DNA from: an uncultured Corynebacterium sp.
Lineage (GTDB): Bacteria; Actinomycetota; Actinomycetes; Mycobacteriales; Mycobacteriaceae
Direction: 5' to 3'
Length of the DNA: 64,000 bases
Assembly (NCBI RefSeq): GCF_946222835.1
Contig: NZ_CAMIHD010000011.1
Span: 19,991 to 83,990 of the forward strand
Made by a program: the position numbers and the translations under genes. Of the stretch, positions 23,638-32,931 are shown one piece after another; position 1 is the first letter of the stretch; each line of letters starts with the position of its first letter. The notes beneath the pieces were generated by a model that saw only the letters and a list, made by a program, of their open reading frames with translations, did no database searches and was not told where the DNA came from.

Positions 23638-26600
23638 TTAGACGATGTCAGCGGAGGAACCCTCATCGCGGGACAGGTTAATGCCAAGCGATGGGCTATC
23701 CATGTCATCGTCATCAGAGCCAGACAGCTCCATCGGCGTGCCATCGGTGGAGAGAACCTCCACGTTCAGGCACAGGGACTGCAGCTCCTTGAGCAACACC
23801 TTGAAAGACTCAGGGATGCCCGGATCTGGAATATTGTCGCCCTTAACAATGGCCTCGTAGACCTTCACGCGGCCGACGACGTCATCGGACTTGATGGTCA
23901 GCAGCTCCTGCAGGGTGTAGGCAGCGCCGTAAGCCTGCATTGCCCATACCTCCATCTCGCCGAAGCGCTGGCCACCGAACTGGGCCTTACCACCCAGCGG
24001 CTGCTGGGTAATCATGGAGTAAGGACCGGTGGAACGGGCGTGAATCTTCTCATCGACCAAGTGGTGCAGCTTGAGCATGTACATGTAGCCGACAGAGATC
24101 GGGTACTTGTATGGCTCGCCCGAGCGGCCGTCGAATAGCGTGGCCTTGCCGTTCTCATCCACCAGCACATCGCCGTCGCGGTTAGGACGGGAGGAAGCCA
24201 GCAGGCGCTCGATCTCGTGGTTGGTAGCACCGTCGAAGACCGGGGTAGCGGTCAAGGAATTCGCAGGAACGTCATAGAGCTCTTCCGGCAGGGTCTTGAG
24301 CAGCTCGGCGTTCTTCGGATCCTCGGTGTCAACCTTCCAGCCGGCGTGTGCCAGCCAGCCCAAGTGAACCTCGAGGACCTGGCCGATGTTCATACGACGC
24401 GGCACACCGTGGGTGTTCAGCAGGATGTCCACCGGGGTGCCGTCTTCCATGAACGGCATATCCTCTGGCGGCAGGATCTTGCCCACAACACCCTTGTTGC
24501 CGTGGCGGCCGGCCATCTTATCGCCGTCCTGGATCTTGCGCTTCTGCGCCACGTAGACACGAATCATCTCGTTGACGCCAGGGGCCAGATCGTCATCATC
24601 GTCGCGGGAGAAACGAGCAACGCCAATGACCTTGCCTACCTCACCGTGCGGCACCTTCATGGAGGTATCGCGGACCTCGCGGGCCTTCTCACCGAAGATG
24701 GCGCGCAGCAGGCGCTCCTCCGGGGTCAGCTCGGTCTCGCCCTTCGGGGTGACCTTACCCACCAGGATGTCACCAGCGCGGACGTCGGCACCGATGCGGA
24801 TGATGCCGCGCTCGTCCAGGTCGCTCAGGACGTCCTCGGAGACGTTCGGAATCTCGCGAGTAATTTCCTCGGCGCCCAGCTTGGTATCGCGGGCATCGAT
24901 CTCGTGCTCCTCGATGTGGACGGAGGTCAGGATGTCCTCTTCCACGATGCGCTGGTTGAGGATGATGGCGTCCTCGTAGTTATGGCCTTCCCACGGCATG
25001 AAGGCAACCAGCAGGTTGCGGCCGAGGGACATCTCACCATTGTGGGTGCCCGGGCCATCGGCCAGAACCTGGCCGGCCTCTACGCGCTCGCCCATGGAAA
25101 CCAGCGGGGTCTGGTTGTAGTTGGTGCCCTGGTTGGTGCGCTCGAACTTACGCAGAATGTAGGTATCGCGCTGACCCTCATCATCCATGATGGTGATGAC
25201 ATCAGCGGTGACGTTTTCGACCACACCGGCCTTCGGGGTGATGACAACGTCGCCAGCGTCGTACGCAGCGCGCTGCTCCATGCCGGTACCCACCAGTGGG
25301 GCCTCGGAGCGAACCAGCGGCACTGCCTGCTTCTGCATGTTCGCACCCATCAGGGCACGGTTAGCATCGTCGTGCTCCAAGAACGGAATCATGGCGGTAC
25401 CCACAGAAACCATCTGGCGCGGGGAGACGTCAACGTAGTCCACACCGGCGGCGTCGGTAAGCCCGATGTCGCCGTCCTTCAGGCGAACCTCAATACGCTC
25501 GCCGGTGAGGTTGCCCTCTGCGTCCTGCTCGACCTCGGCCTGAGCAATAGCGAAGCGGTCCTCTTCATCGGCGGTGAGGTACTCCACCTGGTCGGTGATC
25601 TTGCCGTCCACAACCTTGCGGTACGGGGTCTCAATGAAGCCGAAAGCATTCACGCGGGCGTAGGACGCCAGCGCACCAATGAGGCCAATGTTCGGGCCCT
25701 CAGGGGTCTCAATCGGGCACATGCGGCCGTAGTGAGAAGCGTGAACGTCTCGCACCTCAATGCCGGCGCGCTCACGAGACAGGCCGCCTGGGCCCAGCGC
25801 GGACAGGCGGCGCTTGTGGGTCAGGCCGGACAGCGAGTTGTTGTGGTCCATGAACTGGGACAGCTGCGAGGTACCGAAGAACTCGCGGATAGCAGCAGAG
25901 ACCGGGCGCACGTTAATCAGGGAGGTCGGGGTGATGGACTCCGCGTCCTGGGTGGTCATGCGCTCGCGCACAACGCGCTCCATGCGGGACAGGCCGACGC
26001 GGACCTGGTTCTGGATGAGCTCACCCACGGTGCGCAGGCGGCGGTTACCAAAGTGGTCGATGTCATCCGTGTGCAGGGAGATCATCTCACCGTTCGGTGC
26101 CTTCATCTCGCGCTCGCCTACGTGCAGGCGGACCAGGTACTCGAGGGTGACGGCAATGTCTTCCTCGGTCAGGGTCATCAGACCATCGTGGTCGCCGCCG
26201 AGCCCCAGCTTGCGGTTGACCTTGTAGCGGCCGACCTTAGCCAGGTCGTAACGCTTTGCACGGAAGAAGGAGTTATCCAGCAAGGACTGAGCCAGCTCGC
26301 GGGTGGGCTGCTCGCCTGGGCGCTGCTTGCGGTAAATCTCCAGCAGTGCTTCATCGGTGTTCGCTACACCGTCAGACTCCAGGGTGGACATCATGAGCTC
26401 GGAGAAGCCGAAGCGATCCCTGATCTGCTCCTCACTCCAGCCCAGTGCCTTAAGCAGCACGGTTACCGGCTGGCGGCGCTTGCGGTCAATGCGCACGCCA
26501 ACGGTGTCGCGCTTGTCGACGTCGAACTCCAACCATGCACCACGGGAAGGAATAACCTTCACGGAGTGCAGCGGGCGCTCGGTGGACTTATCGATCGAGC

Positions 26601-27132
26601 GATCGAAGTACACGCCCGGGGAGCGCACCAGCTGAGAGACGACGACGCGCTCGGTACCGTTCACGATGAACGTGCCCATATCCGTCATGATCGGGAAATC
26701 GCCGATGAAGACGGTCTGCGACTTAATCTCTTGGGTGTCGTTATTAATAAACTCTGCGGTCACGTACAGCGGCGCGGAGTAGTTGATGTCCTTTTCCTTG
26801 CACTCATCCACGGTGTTTTTCACCGGTTCAAAGCGCGGCTCCGACAAGGACAGGGACATATTGCCCGAGTAGTCCTCAATCGGCGAGAGCTCTTCGAGGA
26901 TGTCCTCGAGGCCGCTCGTGACGCGGGCGTCATCGCCGCGCTCAGCCTGCTCGCGCTCGCGCCACTCCGGCGCGCCGACGAGCCAATCAAAGGAATCAAG
27001 TTGTACGTCAAGGAGACCCGGCAGGGCGATAGGCTCGCTGATTTTTGCAAACGAGTATCGCTTCGGGGCTCCGGGGATATTGGCCACTGACTTGGTCTGG
27101 CGGGAGACTGCCAAGATGGGTCCTTCCAGCAC
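23638..27132 (-). CDS. rpoB: DNA-directed RNA polymerase subunit beta
   Basis: A 1164-residue beta subunit with the usual domain order. The rifampicin-binding cluster [20 protein letters not shown] followed by [13 protein letters not shown] is wild type at the Asp, His and Ser positions where resistance changes are common. The C-terminus continues with the [19 protein letters not shown] motif. It is the first gene of rpoBC; 384 bases upstream separate it from the DUF3068 gene and probably contain the promoter. Confidence 0.99.
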   Translation of the reverse strand: MLEGPILAVSRQTKSVANIPGAPKRYSFAKISEPIALPGLLDVQLDSFDWLVGAPEWREREQAERGDDARVTSGLEDILEELSPIEDYSGNMSLSLSEPRFEPVKNTVDECKEKDINYSAPLYVTAEFINNDTQEIKSQTVFIGDFPIMTDMGTFIVNGTERVVVSQLVRSPGVYFDRSIDKSTERPLHSVKVIPSRGAWLEFDVDKRDTVGVRIDRKRRQPVTVLLKALGWSEEQIRDRFGFSELMMSTLESDGVANTDEALLEIYRKQRPGEQPTRELAQSLLDNSFFRAKRYDLAKVGRYKVNRKLGLGGDHDGLMTLTEEDIAVTLEYLVRLHVGEREMKAPNGEMISLHTDDIDHFGNRRLRTVGELIQNQVRVGLSRMERVVRERMTTQDAESITPTSLINVRPVSAAIREFFGTSQLSQFMDHNNSLSGLTHKRRLSALGPGGLSRERAGIEVRDVHASHYGRMCPIETPEGPNIGLIGALASYARVNAFGFIETPYRKVVDGKITDQVEYLTADEEDRFAIAQAEVEQDAEGNLTGERIEVRLKDGDIGLTDAAGVDYVDVSPRQMVSVGTAMIPFLEHDDANRALMGANMQKQAVPLVRSEAPLVGTGMEQRAAYDAGDVVITPKAGVVENVTADVITIMDDEGQRDTYILRKFERTNQGTNYNQTPLVSMGERVEAGQVLADGPGTHNGEMSLGRNLLVAFMPWEGHNYEDAIILNQRIVEEDILTSVHIEEHEIDARDTKLGAEEITREIPNVSEDVLSDLDERGIIRIGADVRAGDILVGKVTPKGETELTPEERLLRAIFGEKAREVRDTSMKVPHGEVGKVIGVARFSRDDDDDLAPGVNEMIRVYVAQKRKIQDGDKMAGRHGNKGVVGKILPPEDMPFMEDGTPVDILLNTHGVPRRMNIGQVLEVHLGWLAHAGWKVDTEDPKNAELLKTLPEELYDVPANSLTATPVFDGATNHEIERLLASSRPNRDGDVLVDENGKATLFDGRSGEPYKYPISVGYMYMLKLHHLVDEKIHARSTGPYSMITQQPLGGKAQFGGQRFGEMEVWAMQAYGAAYTLQELLTIKSDDVVGRVKVYEAIVKGDNIPDPGIPESFKVLLKELQSLCLNVEVLSTDGTPMELSGSDDDDMDSPSLGINLSRDEGSSADIV

Positions 27133-27516
27133 CTCACGCGGATTGCCTGCTCGCCCTGGCCGACGAGCCGCAAAACCGCTGGTAATTCTAGCATTCGGTC
27201 TGCTGTGGAGTGTCTGGGTTCAGAATGCACAAAATCACCTTGTCAAGTCGGTTTTGCCATCACCGGCCTGAAAGGCTAAATGTGCACCGAAGATCCAGAT
27301 TCCAGCGCAACGAAACAGCTTATAGGAAAAGACCTGCCATGTAAAGACACACCACTCTTGGGGCGTGTCGCTACCGCGCTAGGGGGCAAGCTCGTGCTCG
27401 CCGCGGCGCTAACGCGTCCACGTCGCGCGACTCTGCGCGACAACCACCGAGCACCCTACCACTAAATTCTCGCCACACCGCAAACCTGGTGGCGGATTAG
27501 TTTCTTAACTGGGCTT
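27133..27516. promoter_or_regulatory. rpoB upstream region
   Basis: A 384-base gap between the DUF3068 gene and rpoB. It should hold the rpoBC promoter and a long 5' leader. Short open frames in it are not convincing. I could not identify definite promoter hexamers. Confidence 0.45.
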
Positions 27517-28533
27517 TTAGTGGCTGACCGGAACCGCGTTGCCGCCGATGCGCCCGCGGTTATGCCGCGAGCGGGCATGCTTATTCTTGCCGCCAAATAG
27601 GCCGAGTGCGCCAATGATTCCGAGCAGGGTCAACAGTGCACCGAGGCCGATGGCACCCCACCGCACGATCTCTGCCACGCGGTCGCGCGGGAAGCCTTTC
27701 GCCTCCTCCAGCAGCGCCGACTGGTCTTCCTCGGAAGTAGAGCCATTAAAGACGAAGGCGCGCTCGCGGCCGACTCCCTCACGGTCCGCGTAGTAGTCAT
27801 CGATATCCACATCCATGCCCACTACGAGGCCGGTTTGTTGATCCACAAAGAAGTCACGGCTGCCGGAGTGGGTCAGGTAGCCCGGTTCCTCTCCGCCGTC
27901 CTCCTTCGGCAGGCTGGTGGTATTGCCATCGGCCGCATAGAGCTGCGCGACATTCGTCGGCTCAATCTCTTGGTGATAACGGTAGACCGTGCGACCATCC
28001 ATCGTCGTCTCTTCTTCAAAGACCGCATCGACGGCCTTGCGCAGCGTCGGGTCAAAGACCGGGTAGTTGGTCTTTTCGGCATCCGCGGGGAACTTGAGCC
28101 AGTAGCCGTCTACGGTCACCGTGTCCGATGGGGTCGCGAGCGTATGGCTCAACGAGGCCTCCCCCGCTGCCTCACCGCTCAAACGGTCCACGGTATAGGT
28201 CCACACTTGGGCCTGGCTCAAGTCGTTTAAGCCTTCCCCCTCGCCACGCATACGCGTCTCACCGATGCGCACGGTAGCCTTCTCTTCGTCTGAGGGCTCC
28301 TGGATATCCATGTTGATTTGGTAAGTCATGGGGCCTGAATACGGCGCGGAGCCATCTTTGGACAGTTGCTGGGAATCCGCGGAATCATCGTGCAATGTCC
28401 AGGTGCTGTTTTTCAGGTTCAGCGGCAGCCGCGGGGAGAAATCCAAAAATGTCGGCGCCACAACACCAGCGGCGATCAACGCGACACCGAGGCCTAGGAG
28501 CAGGACGGAAAAAATGCGGGACTTGGGCAGCAT
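27517..28533 (-). CDS. DUF3068 (PorA-family) membrane protein
   Basis: A 338-residue protein from MLPKSRIFSVLLLGLGVALI; the frame is open 17 codons further upstream but those residues look non-coding. An N-terminal helix (residues 5-27) is followed by a large extracytoplasmic beta-rich domain (TWTLHDDSADSQ, ending YYADREGVGRERAFVFNG), then a second helix near the C-terminus (WGAIGLGALLTLLGIIGALG) and a basic tail. This is the actinobacterial DUF3068 architecture, function not established. The gene lies between higA and rpoB on the same strand. Confidence 0.82.
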   Translation of the reverse strand: MLPKSRIFSVLLLGLGVALIAAGVVAPTFLDFSPRLPLNLKNSTWTLHDDSADSQQLSKDGSAPYSGPMTYQINMDIQEPSDEEKATVRIGETRMRGEGEGLNDLSQAQVWTYTVDRLSGEAAGEASLSHTLATPSDTVTVDGYWLKFPADAEKTNYPVFDPTLRKAVDAVFEEETTMDGRTVYRYHQEIEPTNVAQLYAADGNTTSLPKEDGGEEPGYLTHSGSRDFFVDQQTGLVVGMDVDIDDYYADREGVGRERAFVFNGSTSEEDQSALLEEAKGFPRDRVAEIVRWGAIGLGALLTLLGIIGALGLFGGKNKHARSRHNRGRIGGNAVPVSH

Positions 28534-28605
28534 GGGGGCTAATTCTACAGCCCTTGGCGGAAGTTCCTGGTTCCTACAGGCCACCCCGCCGTGCCGGATT
28601 GATTT

Positions 28606-28938
28606 CTAAGCAGTGTGCTTATTCCAAGCAACGATACTGCTAGTATCCGTGGTTTGGCGCGCGCACCAAAGATCAAACTCTTCCTGCAGTCCCAGCCAAA
28701 ACTCCGCCGAATTGCCAAAATAGGCAGAGAGACGAAGCGCCATTTCCGCACTAATCCCAATGCGTCCACGGACCAGCTTTGAAATTTGGGATTTGGAGCT
28801 AAAAATATCCCTGGCTAAGCGGTATTGAGTAAGTCCGAGCGGCTCCAGAAACTCCTTGCGCAGAACCTCCCCAGGGTGTGGAACGGATATGATATCCGAA
28901 GCTTCCTCTCCCTCATTTGTGATAATCGATGAAGTCAA
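28606..28938 (-). CDS. higA: HigA-type antitoxin
   Basis: A 110-residue protein with the HigA/VapI signature HPGEVLRKEFLEPLGLTQYR. A helix-turn-helix follows (LARDIFSSKSQISKLVRGRI), then the family segment EMALRLSAYFGNSAEFWLGL. It should neutralise the HigB-like toxin encoded just upstream and repress the shared promoter. Its start overlaps the toxin gene end by 26 bases, the toxin-first order typical of higBA. The pair sits between rplL and the DUF3068 gene. Confidence 0.88.
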   Translation of the reverse strand: MTSSIITNEGEEASDIISVPHPGEVLRKEFLEPLGLTQYRLARDIFSSKSQISKLVRGRIGISAEMALRLSAYFGNSAEFWLGLQEEFDLWCARQTTDTSSIVAWNKHTA

Positions 28939-29188
28939 CGTCCACAGCTCCTTTCCCTGTCCATCGAAAGACTACTCTCCACTGCGCGTTAACGCGGATG
29001 GAATAAAATCCGTCCCACTGTCCTTTCAGCCTCTCCAAGCGATTTGCCGGTGGAATCCTTAAATCAGCTAGGGAAACGGACCGGTCAATCATGATGAGTT
29101 TGCGGCGCAGGATCTTCCGCAGTTCAGGGGGTACATACTTTGACACTATTGACCATTGCTTTACTCCACGCACTACGCTCACAAACAC
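28913..29188 (-). CDS. higB: HigB-type (RelE/ParE superfamily) toxin
   Basis: About 91 residues with the HigB consensus SLADLRIPPANRLERLKGQW, followed by GFYSIRVNAQWRVVFRW and ending VDVDFIDYHK. HigB toxins are ribosome-dependent mRNA interferases. No ATG gives a sensible length; GTG codons at 29188, 29182 and 29173 are candidates and the first gives the family length. The start lies directly after the rplL terminator T-run, so the gene may be expressed from a leaderless transcript. Start uncertain. Confidence 0.75.
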   Translation of the reverse strand: MFVSVVRGVKQWSIVSKYVPPELRKILRRKLIMIDRSVSLADLRIPPANRLERLKGQWDGFYSIRVNAQWRVVFRWTGKGAVDVDFIDYHK

Positions 29189-29189
29189 A

Positions 29190-29243
29190 AAAACGAGGAA
29201 ACCCCCAGCTCCCACCGCACGCAGCGGTAGAAGTGGGGATTTG
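29190..29243 (-). terminator. Probable rplJL terminator
   Basis: On the minus strand CCCCAC...ACCGC and GCGGT...GGGG fold into a GC-rich stem, followed by GTTTCCTCGTTTTT. It begins 22 bases past the rplL stop codon, immediately before the higB start. Confidence 0.55.
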
Positions 29244-29264
29244 AAAGCGTAAAGCTCAGTGAAA

Positions 29265-29654
29265 TTACTTGAGCTCGACGGAAGCGCCAGCCTCTTCCAG
29301 CTTGGTCTTAGCAGCCTCAGCGTCGTCCTTGGAAGCGCCCTCGAGGATAGCCTTAGGAGCACCCTCGACCATTTCCTTAGCTTCCTTCAGGCCCAGGCCG
29401 GAGACGATCTCGCGAACAGCCTTAATAACGCCAATCTTCTTAGCGCCAGCGTCGGTCAGAACGACGTCGAACTCGGTCTTCTCCTCAGCAGCAGCAGCGC
29501 CGCCCTCAGCCGGAGCGCCAGCTGCAACAGCAGCAACCGGAGCAGCAGCCTCAACGTCGAATACCTCTTCAAATTCCTTAACGAACTCGGACAGTTCGAT
29601 GAGGGTCATTTCCTTGAAAGCTTCAATGAGCTCGTCCTTGGTGAGCTTAGCCAT
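29265..29654 (-). CDS. rplL: 50S ribosomal protein L7/L12
   Basis: A 129-residue stalk protein that binds translation factors. It has the N-terminal dimer helix [20 protein letters not shown], an alanine-rich hinge ([20 protein letters not shown]) and the globular C-terminal domain ([20 protein letters not shown], then [15 protein letters not shown]). It follows rplJ after 88 bases and ends at a probable terminator. Confidence 0.99.
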   Translation of the reverse strand: MAKLTKDELIEAFKEMTLIELSEFVKEFEEVFDVEAAAPVAAVAAGAPAEGGAAAAEEKTEFDVVLTDAGAKKIGVIKAVREIVSGLGLKEAKEMVEGAPKAILEGASKDDAEAAKTKLEEAGASVELK

Positions 29655-29742
29655 GATGGCAAGTCCTTTCTGTGTTGTGTGTGCGCTGCGCGTGATTTAG
29701 GCCGCGCACACGGTGTTGTAATTGTGCGTCTTTTGTGACGAC

Positions 29743-30264
29743 TTAAGCTTCTGCTTCCTTCTTGTCCTGCAGGGCTGCGACGGTGCGCACAGCCTTGGTT
29801 GCAGGAGCGTTGAAGAGAGCGGCTGCCTTCGCCATAGAACCCTTCATAGCGCCAGCCAGCTTTGCGAGGGTGGTCTCGCGGTTGTCCAGCTTGGCGATGG
29901 CCTCAACCTGGTCGGCAGACAGTGCGTTGCCGTCCATGTAGCCACCCTTGATGATGAGTGCCTTGTTGTCATCAGCGAACTTGGTGATGACCTTCGCAGC
30001 ATCTACTGCCTCGCCCTTGATGAACGCAATTGCGGTCGGGCCAGTCAGCAAATCATCAAGACCTTCGATGCCAGCTTCCTTGGCAGCGATCTTGAAAAGG
30101 GTGTTCTTGGCGACGGAGTATTCAACGTCAAATCCCAGATCGTTACGCAGCTCCTGCAGCTGGGATACGGTCAGGCCGCGGTACTCGGTCAATACGACAG
30201 AGTTAGCGCCAGCCAGCTTCTCCTTCAGCTCTGCCAGGTCTGCAGTGTTCTTTGGGTTTGCCAT
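29743..30264 (-). CDS. rplJ: 50S ribosomal protein L10
   Basis: A 173-residue L10, the stalk base that holds L7/L12 dimers. The start MANPKNTADLAELKEKLAGA, the segment VVLTEYRGLTVSQLQELRND and the C-terminal helix VRTVAALQDKKEAEA are standard. AAGGAGGCGAGAG lies before the ATG. A 5' leader with a hairpin and T-run upstream suggests attenuation by L10 or the L10-L12 complex. Confidence 0.99.
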   Translation of the reverse strand: MANPKNTADLAELKEKLAGANSVVLTEYRGLTVSQLQELRNDLGFDVEYSVAKNTLFKIAAKEAGIEGLDDLLTGPTAIAFIKGEAVDAAKVITKFADDNKALIIKGGYMDGNALSADQVEAIAKLDNRETTLAKLAGAMKGSMAKAAALFNAPATKAVRTVAALQDKKEAEA

Positions 30265-30440
30265 TGTCTCTCGCCTCCTTCCAAAACATCTCTTTTATTA
30301 TTCCGCCGGGGCCTTCCCCGCTTCGGTTGCCCGAAACAACAAAAGCCCCGTGCAAGAGCACAGGGCGCGCGACATAAGAGAATGCCGCGAATAATCGCAA
30401 AGTGTCTCCTGCGTGGGCCGCCTCCTAGGATGGAGAACCT
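30265..30440 (-). ncRNA. L10 leader (rplJ autoregulatory 5' region)
   Basis: The minus strand upstream of rplJ contains GCAGGAGACACTTTGCG, reminiscent of L10-binding leaders, then a terminator-like hairpin at 30341-30365 (CCCTGTGC, loop TCTT, GCACGGGG) followed by CTTTT. Actinobacterial rplJL operons are known to have L10 leader elements; assignment here is by position and pattern only. The rest of the 313-base gap to phr has no gene. Confidence 0.5.
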
Positions 30441-30577
30441 TCGATCCAAATGGATGACCAACGGTCTTCGGTGAACTTTGACTCGGCCAAAAGTGGCCGT
30501 TCAAACTTCGTGGAAAACCCTACCTCCCCGACCGCAGTTTCTCCAAATCCACGTTTTCGCCGCGTAGGATAGCCGCC

Positions 30578-31882
30578 ATGACCTGCCTCATGTGGTTCCG
30601 CGATGACCTGCGCCTACACGATAACCAGGCCCTTTCCCGCGCGGCCGCGGCCGCCTCGCTTGGCGACGCCCCCTTGGTCGCCGTCGTCCTCGACGAACCC
30701 GCCTATCCCGGCACCCGCCCGCTGGGCGGCGCCACCACGTGGTGGCGCGAGCGCTCCCTTTATGCCCTGGCACATGACCTTGCCGAGCACGGCGTGGAGC
30801 TCATTCGCGCCACCGGCGATGCCCGCGTGGAAATCCCCCGCCTAGCCGCCGAGCTCGGCGCCACTACCGTCACGTGGACGCGCCGCTACCACGGCCCGCT
30901 GCGTGAGGTTGATGCCGCGGTCAAGGAAACCTTGACTGCTCGAGGCATTACCGCCACCTCCTCGCCCGGCTTCACCCTTGTCGAACCCTGGGAGGTCACC
31001 AATGGCCAGGGCCAGCCCTATAAGGTCTTTACCCCCTTCTCCAAGGCCGCGTCCTCCCAAGTGGCAGGCGACGAGCCGGAGGGGGTGCCGGAGATGGGGG
31101 CGTCGGCAAGCATTGCCTGCTCCTGGCCCAAGCCCACCGAGCCGGCGTGGGCCGCATCCCTGGCCGAGCACTGGACGCCCGGGGAAGCCGGAGCGCGGGA
31201 GCGAATGGCCCAGCTGGATCTGGCCAACTACGCCAAGGAACGCGATATTCCCGCGCTCAATGCCACCTCCCTCCTCTCACCGCACCTGCGCTTTGGTGAG
31301 GTCTCCCCGCGCGAAGTGTGGTTCGCCGCGGCCGAGGAGCCGGAGTGCGCCAAGTTCCACTCCGAGCTGCTGTGGCGTGACTTTGCCTGGCACCGCCTCT
31401 ACCACCTGCCCAACCTTGCTACCGAAAACGTACGGGAAAAATTCGACCACTTCGATTGGTCCTGGGATGACCCACGCCTGACAGACTGGCAGTCCGGTAC
31501 CACGGGCATTGCGCTTGTCGACGCCGGAATGCGCGAGCTTTGGGCCACCGGCTATATGCACAACCGCGTACGAATGGTGGTGGGATCTTTCCTCACCAAG
31601 AACCTCGGCATCCACTGGCGCCTGGGCGAGGAATGGTTCTGGGATACGTTGGTAGATGCCGATGCCGCCTCCAACCCCTTCAATTGGCAGTGGGTGGCTG
31701 GCTGCGGCGATGACGCCGCACCATTTTTCCGCATCTTCAACCCCGAAACCCAGGCCAAGCGCTTCGACCCCGACGGCGAATATGTGCGCCGCTGGGCACC
31801 CGCGCTATCTGGCCCACCCATAGTGGACCTAAAGGAATCGCGCCAAACCGCCCTCGACGCCTATGCCGAAATCAAGGACTAA
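30578..31882 (+). CDS. phr: Deoxyribodipyrimidine photo-lyase
   Basis: A 434-residue CPD class I photolyase/cryptochrome-family protein that repairs pyrimidine dimers using light. The N-terminal antenna domain opens MTCLMWFRDDLRLHDNQALS. The FAD-binding domain carries the conserved LLWRDFAWHRLYHLP, ALVDAGMRELWATGYMHNR and WQWVAGCGDDAAPFFRIFNP segments. It is slightly shorter than the E. coli enzyme. It is the first of three plus-strand genes inserted between the rplJL and rplKA operons; 32 bases separate it from the next gene. Confidence 0.95.
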   Translation: MTCLMWFRDDLRLHDNQALSRAAAAASLGDAPLVAVVLDEPAYPGTRPLGGATTWWRERSLYALAHDLAEHGVELIRATGDARVEIPRLAAELGATTVTWTRRYHGPLREVDAAVKETLTARGITATSSPGFTLVEPWEVTNGQGQPYKVFTPFSKAASSQVAGDEPEGVPEMGASASIACSWPKPTEPAWAASLAEHWTPGEAGARERMAQLDLANYAKERDIPALNATSLLSPHLRFGEVSPREVWFAAAEEPECAKFHSELLWRDFAWHRLYHLPNLATENVREKFDHFDWSWDDPRLTDWQSGTTGIALVDAGMRELWATGYMHNRVRMVVGSFLTKNLGIHWRLGEEWFWDTLVDADAASNPFNWQWVAGCGDDAAPFFRIFNPETQAKRFDPDGEYVRRWAPALSGPPIVDLKESRQTALDAYAEIKD

Positions 31883-31914
31883 GACGGGGGAAGAAGCAGA
31901 AATAAAGGTCTACC

Positions 31915-32931
31915 ATGGGGCCAATGATGAGCCCTAGGATTCATTCTCAAGCGCACCCGCCCATCGGCAATACCCCACTCATGCGAGTGGAGGCGATCAA
32001 TCCTCGGCCGGATGTCCACCTCTATCTCAAACTCGAACAGTTCAACCTTGGCGGCTCTGCAAAAGACCGTACCGCCCGAGCACTAATCCAGTCGGCCCTT
32101 GCCACCGGCGATATCCGCCCAGGGTCGACGTTGGTGGAATCTTCCTCCGGCAACCTGGGCATGGCTCTAGCTCGCCAGGCCCCACTGCAAGGAATGAAGT
32201 TCCACTGCGTGGTGGATCCGCGGGTCAATGCCTCCACGGTGGCCACCATGCGGGCCTATGGCGCACACGTGGAATTGCTCGACCACCCAGATCCCGAAAC
32301 CGGCGATTGGCTCACCGCCCGCCGCACCCGCGTGGCCGAGCTTTTGGAAGAGATCCCCGATTCTTTCAATCTCAACCAGTATTCCAATGAAGCCGCCTTC
32401 CACGCCCACGCAGAAGGCACCATGACTGAGATCCTGGATCAACTCGGGCAGGCACCCAGTCATCTGCTCGTGGCTATGAGCACCACCGGAACCCTTGGTG
32501 GCTGTGTACGCAAGCTCTCCGAGGTGGGTGCTGAGACCCAAACAATCGGCGTTGATGCAGAAGGCTCCGTACTTTTTGGCGGTGAGCGTGGCACCCGCAT
32601 GCTGCCCGGCTATGGCGCAGGTATCGTAACCGATCTATCCACCAAGTTTTCGCCTTCCTCCGTGGAGAGGGTTCCGGACCTCGATGCCATCGTTGCTGCC
32701 CGACAGCTCGCTCAAGCAGAGGGCCTACTGCCTGGCGCTTCCGGCGGTGCCGTCATCGCCGCCTTCCAACGCCTCGCGCCCTCCCTACCGGCAGGGGCTG
32801 AAGTGGTTGCCGTGCTGCACGACGCCGGCCAGCCTTACCTCGACACCATTTATAACGACTCCTGGGTGTGCGAAAACTTCGACATTTCGCCCTCTGAACT
32901 CGCGGCGCGCATCGAAGGGTCAGCGCAGTGA
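31915..32931 (+). CDS. SbnA-like PLP-dependent cysteine-synthase-family enzyme
   Basis: A 338-residue fold-type II PLP enzyme. The PLP lysine is in GGSAKDRTA near residue 49, the substrate loop is ESSSGNLGMAL, and the phosphate-binding loop is STTGTLGG. The stretch DPETGDWLTARRTRVAELLE, ending LNQYSNEAA, resembles SbnA more than cysteine synthase. SbnA condenses O-phosphoserine with glutamate on the way to 2,3-diaminopropionate. The start at 31915 has AAAGG six bases upstream. Its stop overlaps the next start (GTGA), so the two are translationally coupled. The product is inferred from family resemblance. Confidence 0.8.
   Translation: MGPMMSPRIHSQAHPPIGNTPLMRVEAINPRPDVHLYLKLEQFNLGGSAKDRTARALIQSALATGDIRPGSTLVESSSGNLGMALARQAPLQGMKFHCVVDPRVNASTVATMRAYGAHVELLDHPDPETGDWLTARRTRVAELLEEIPDSFNLNQYSNEAAFHAHAEGTMTEILDQLGQAPSHLLVAMSTTGTLGGCVRKLSEVGAETQTIGVDAEGSVLFGGERGTRMLPGYGAGIVTDLSTKFSPSSVERVPDLDAIVAARQLAQAEGLLPGASGGAVIAAFQRLAPSLPAGAEVVAVLHDAGQPYLDTIYNDSWVCENFDISPSELAARIEGSAQ

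Noticed and set aside
25800..25900. Possible rifampicin-resistance changes in rpoB
   Set aside because: The cluster reads wild type at the usual Asp, His and Ser positions; rpsL lysines are also unchanged.
24217..27090. A 957-codon open frame antisense to rpoB
   Set aside because: It is the mirror of a strongly conserved high-G+C gene on the other strand; it has no ribosome site and no recognisable domain.
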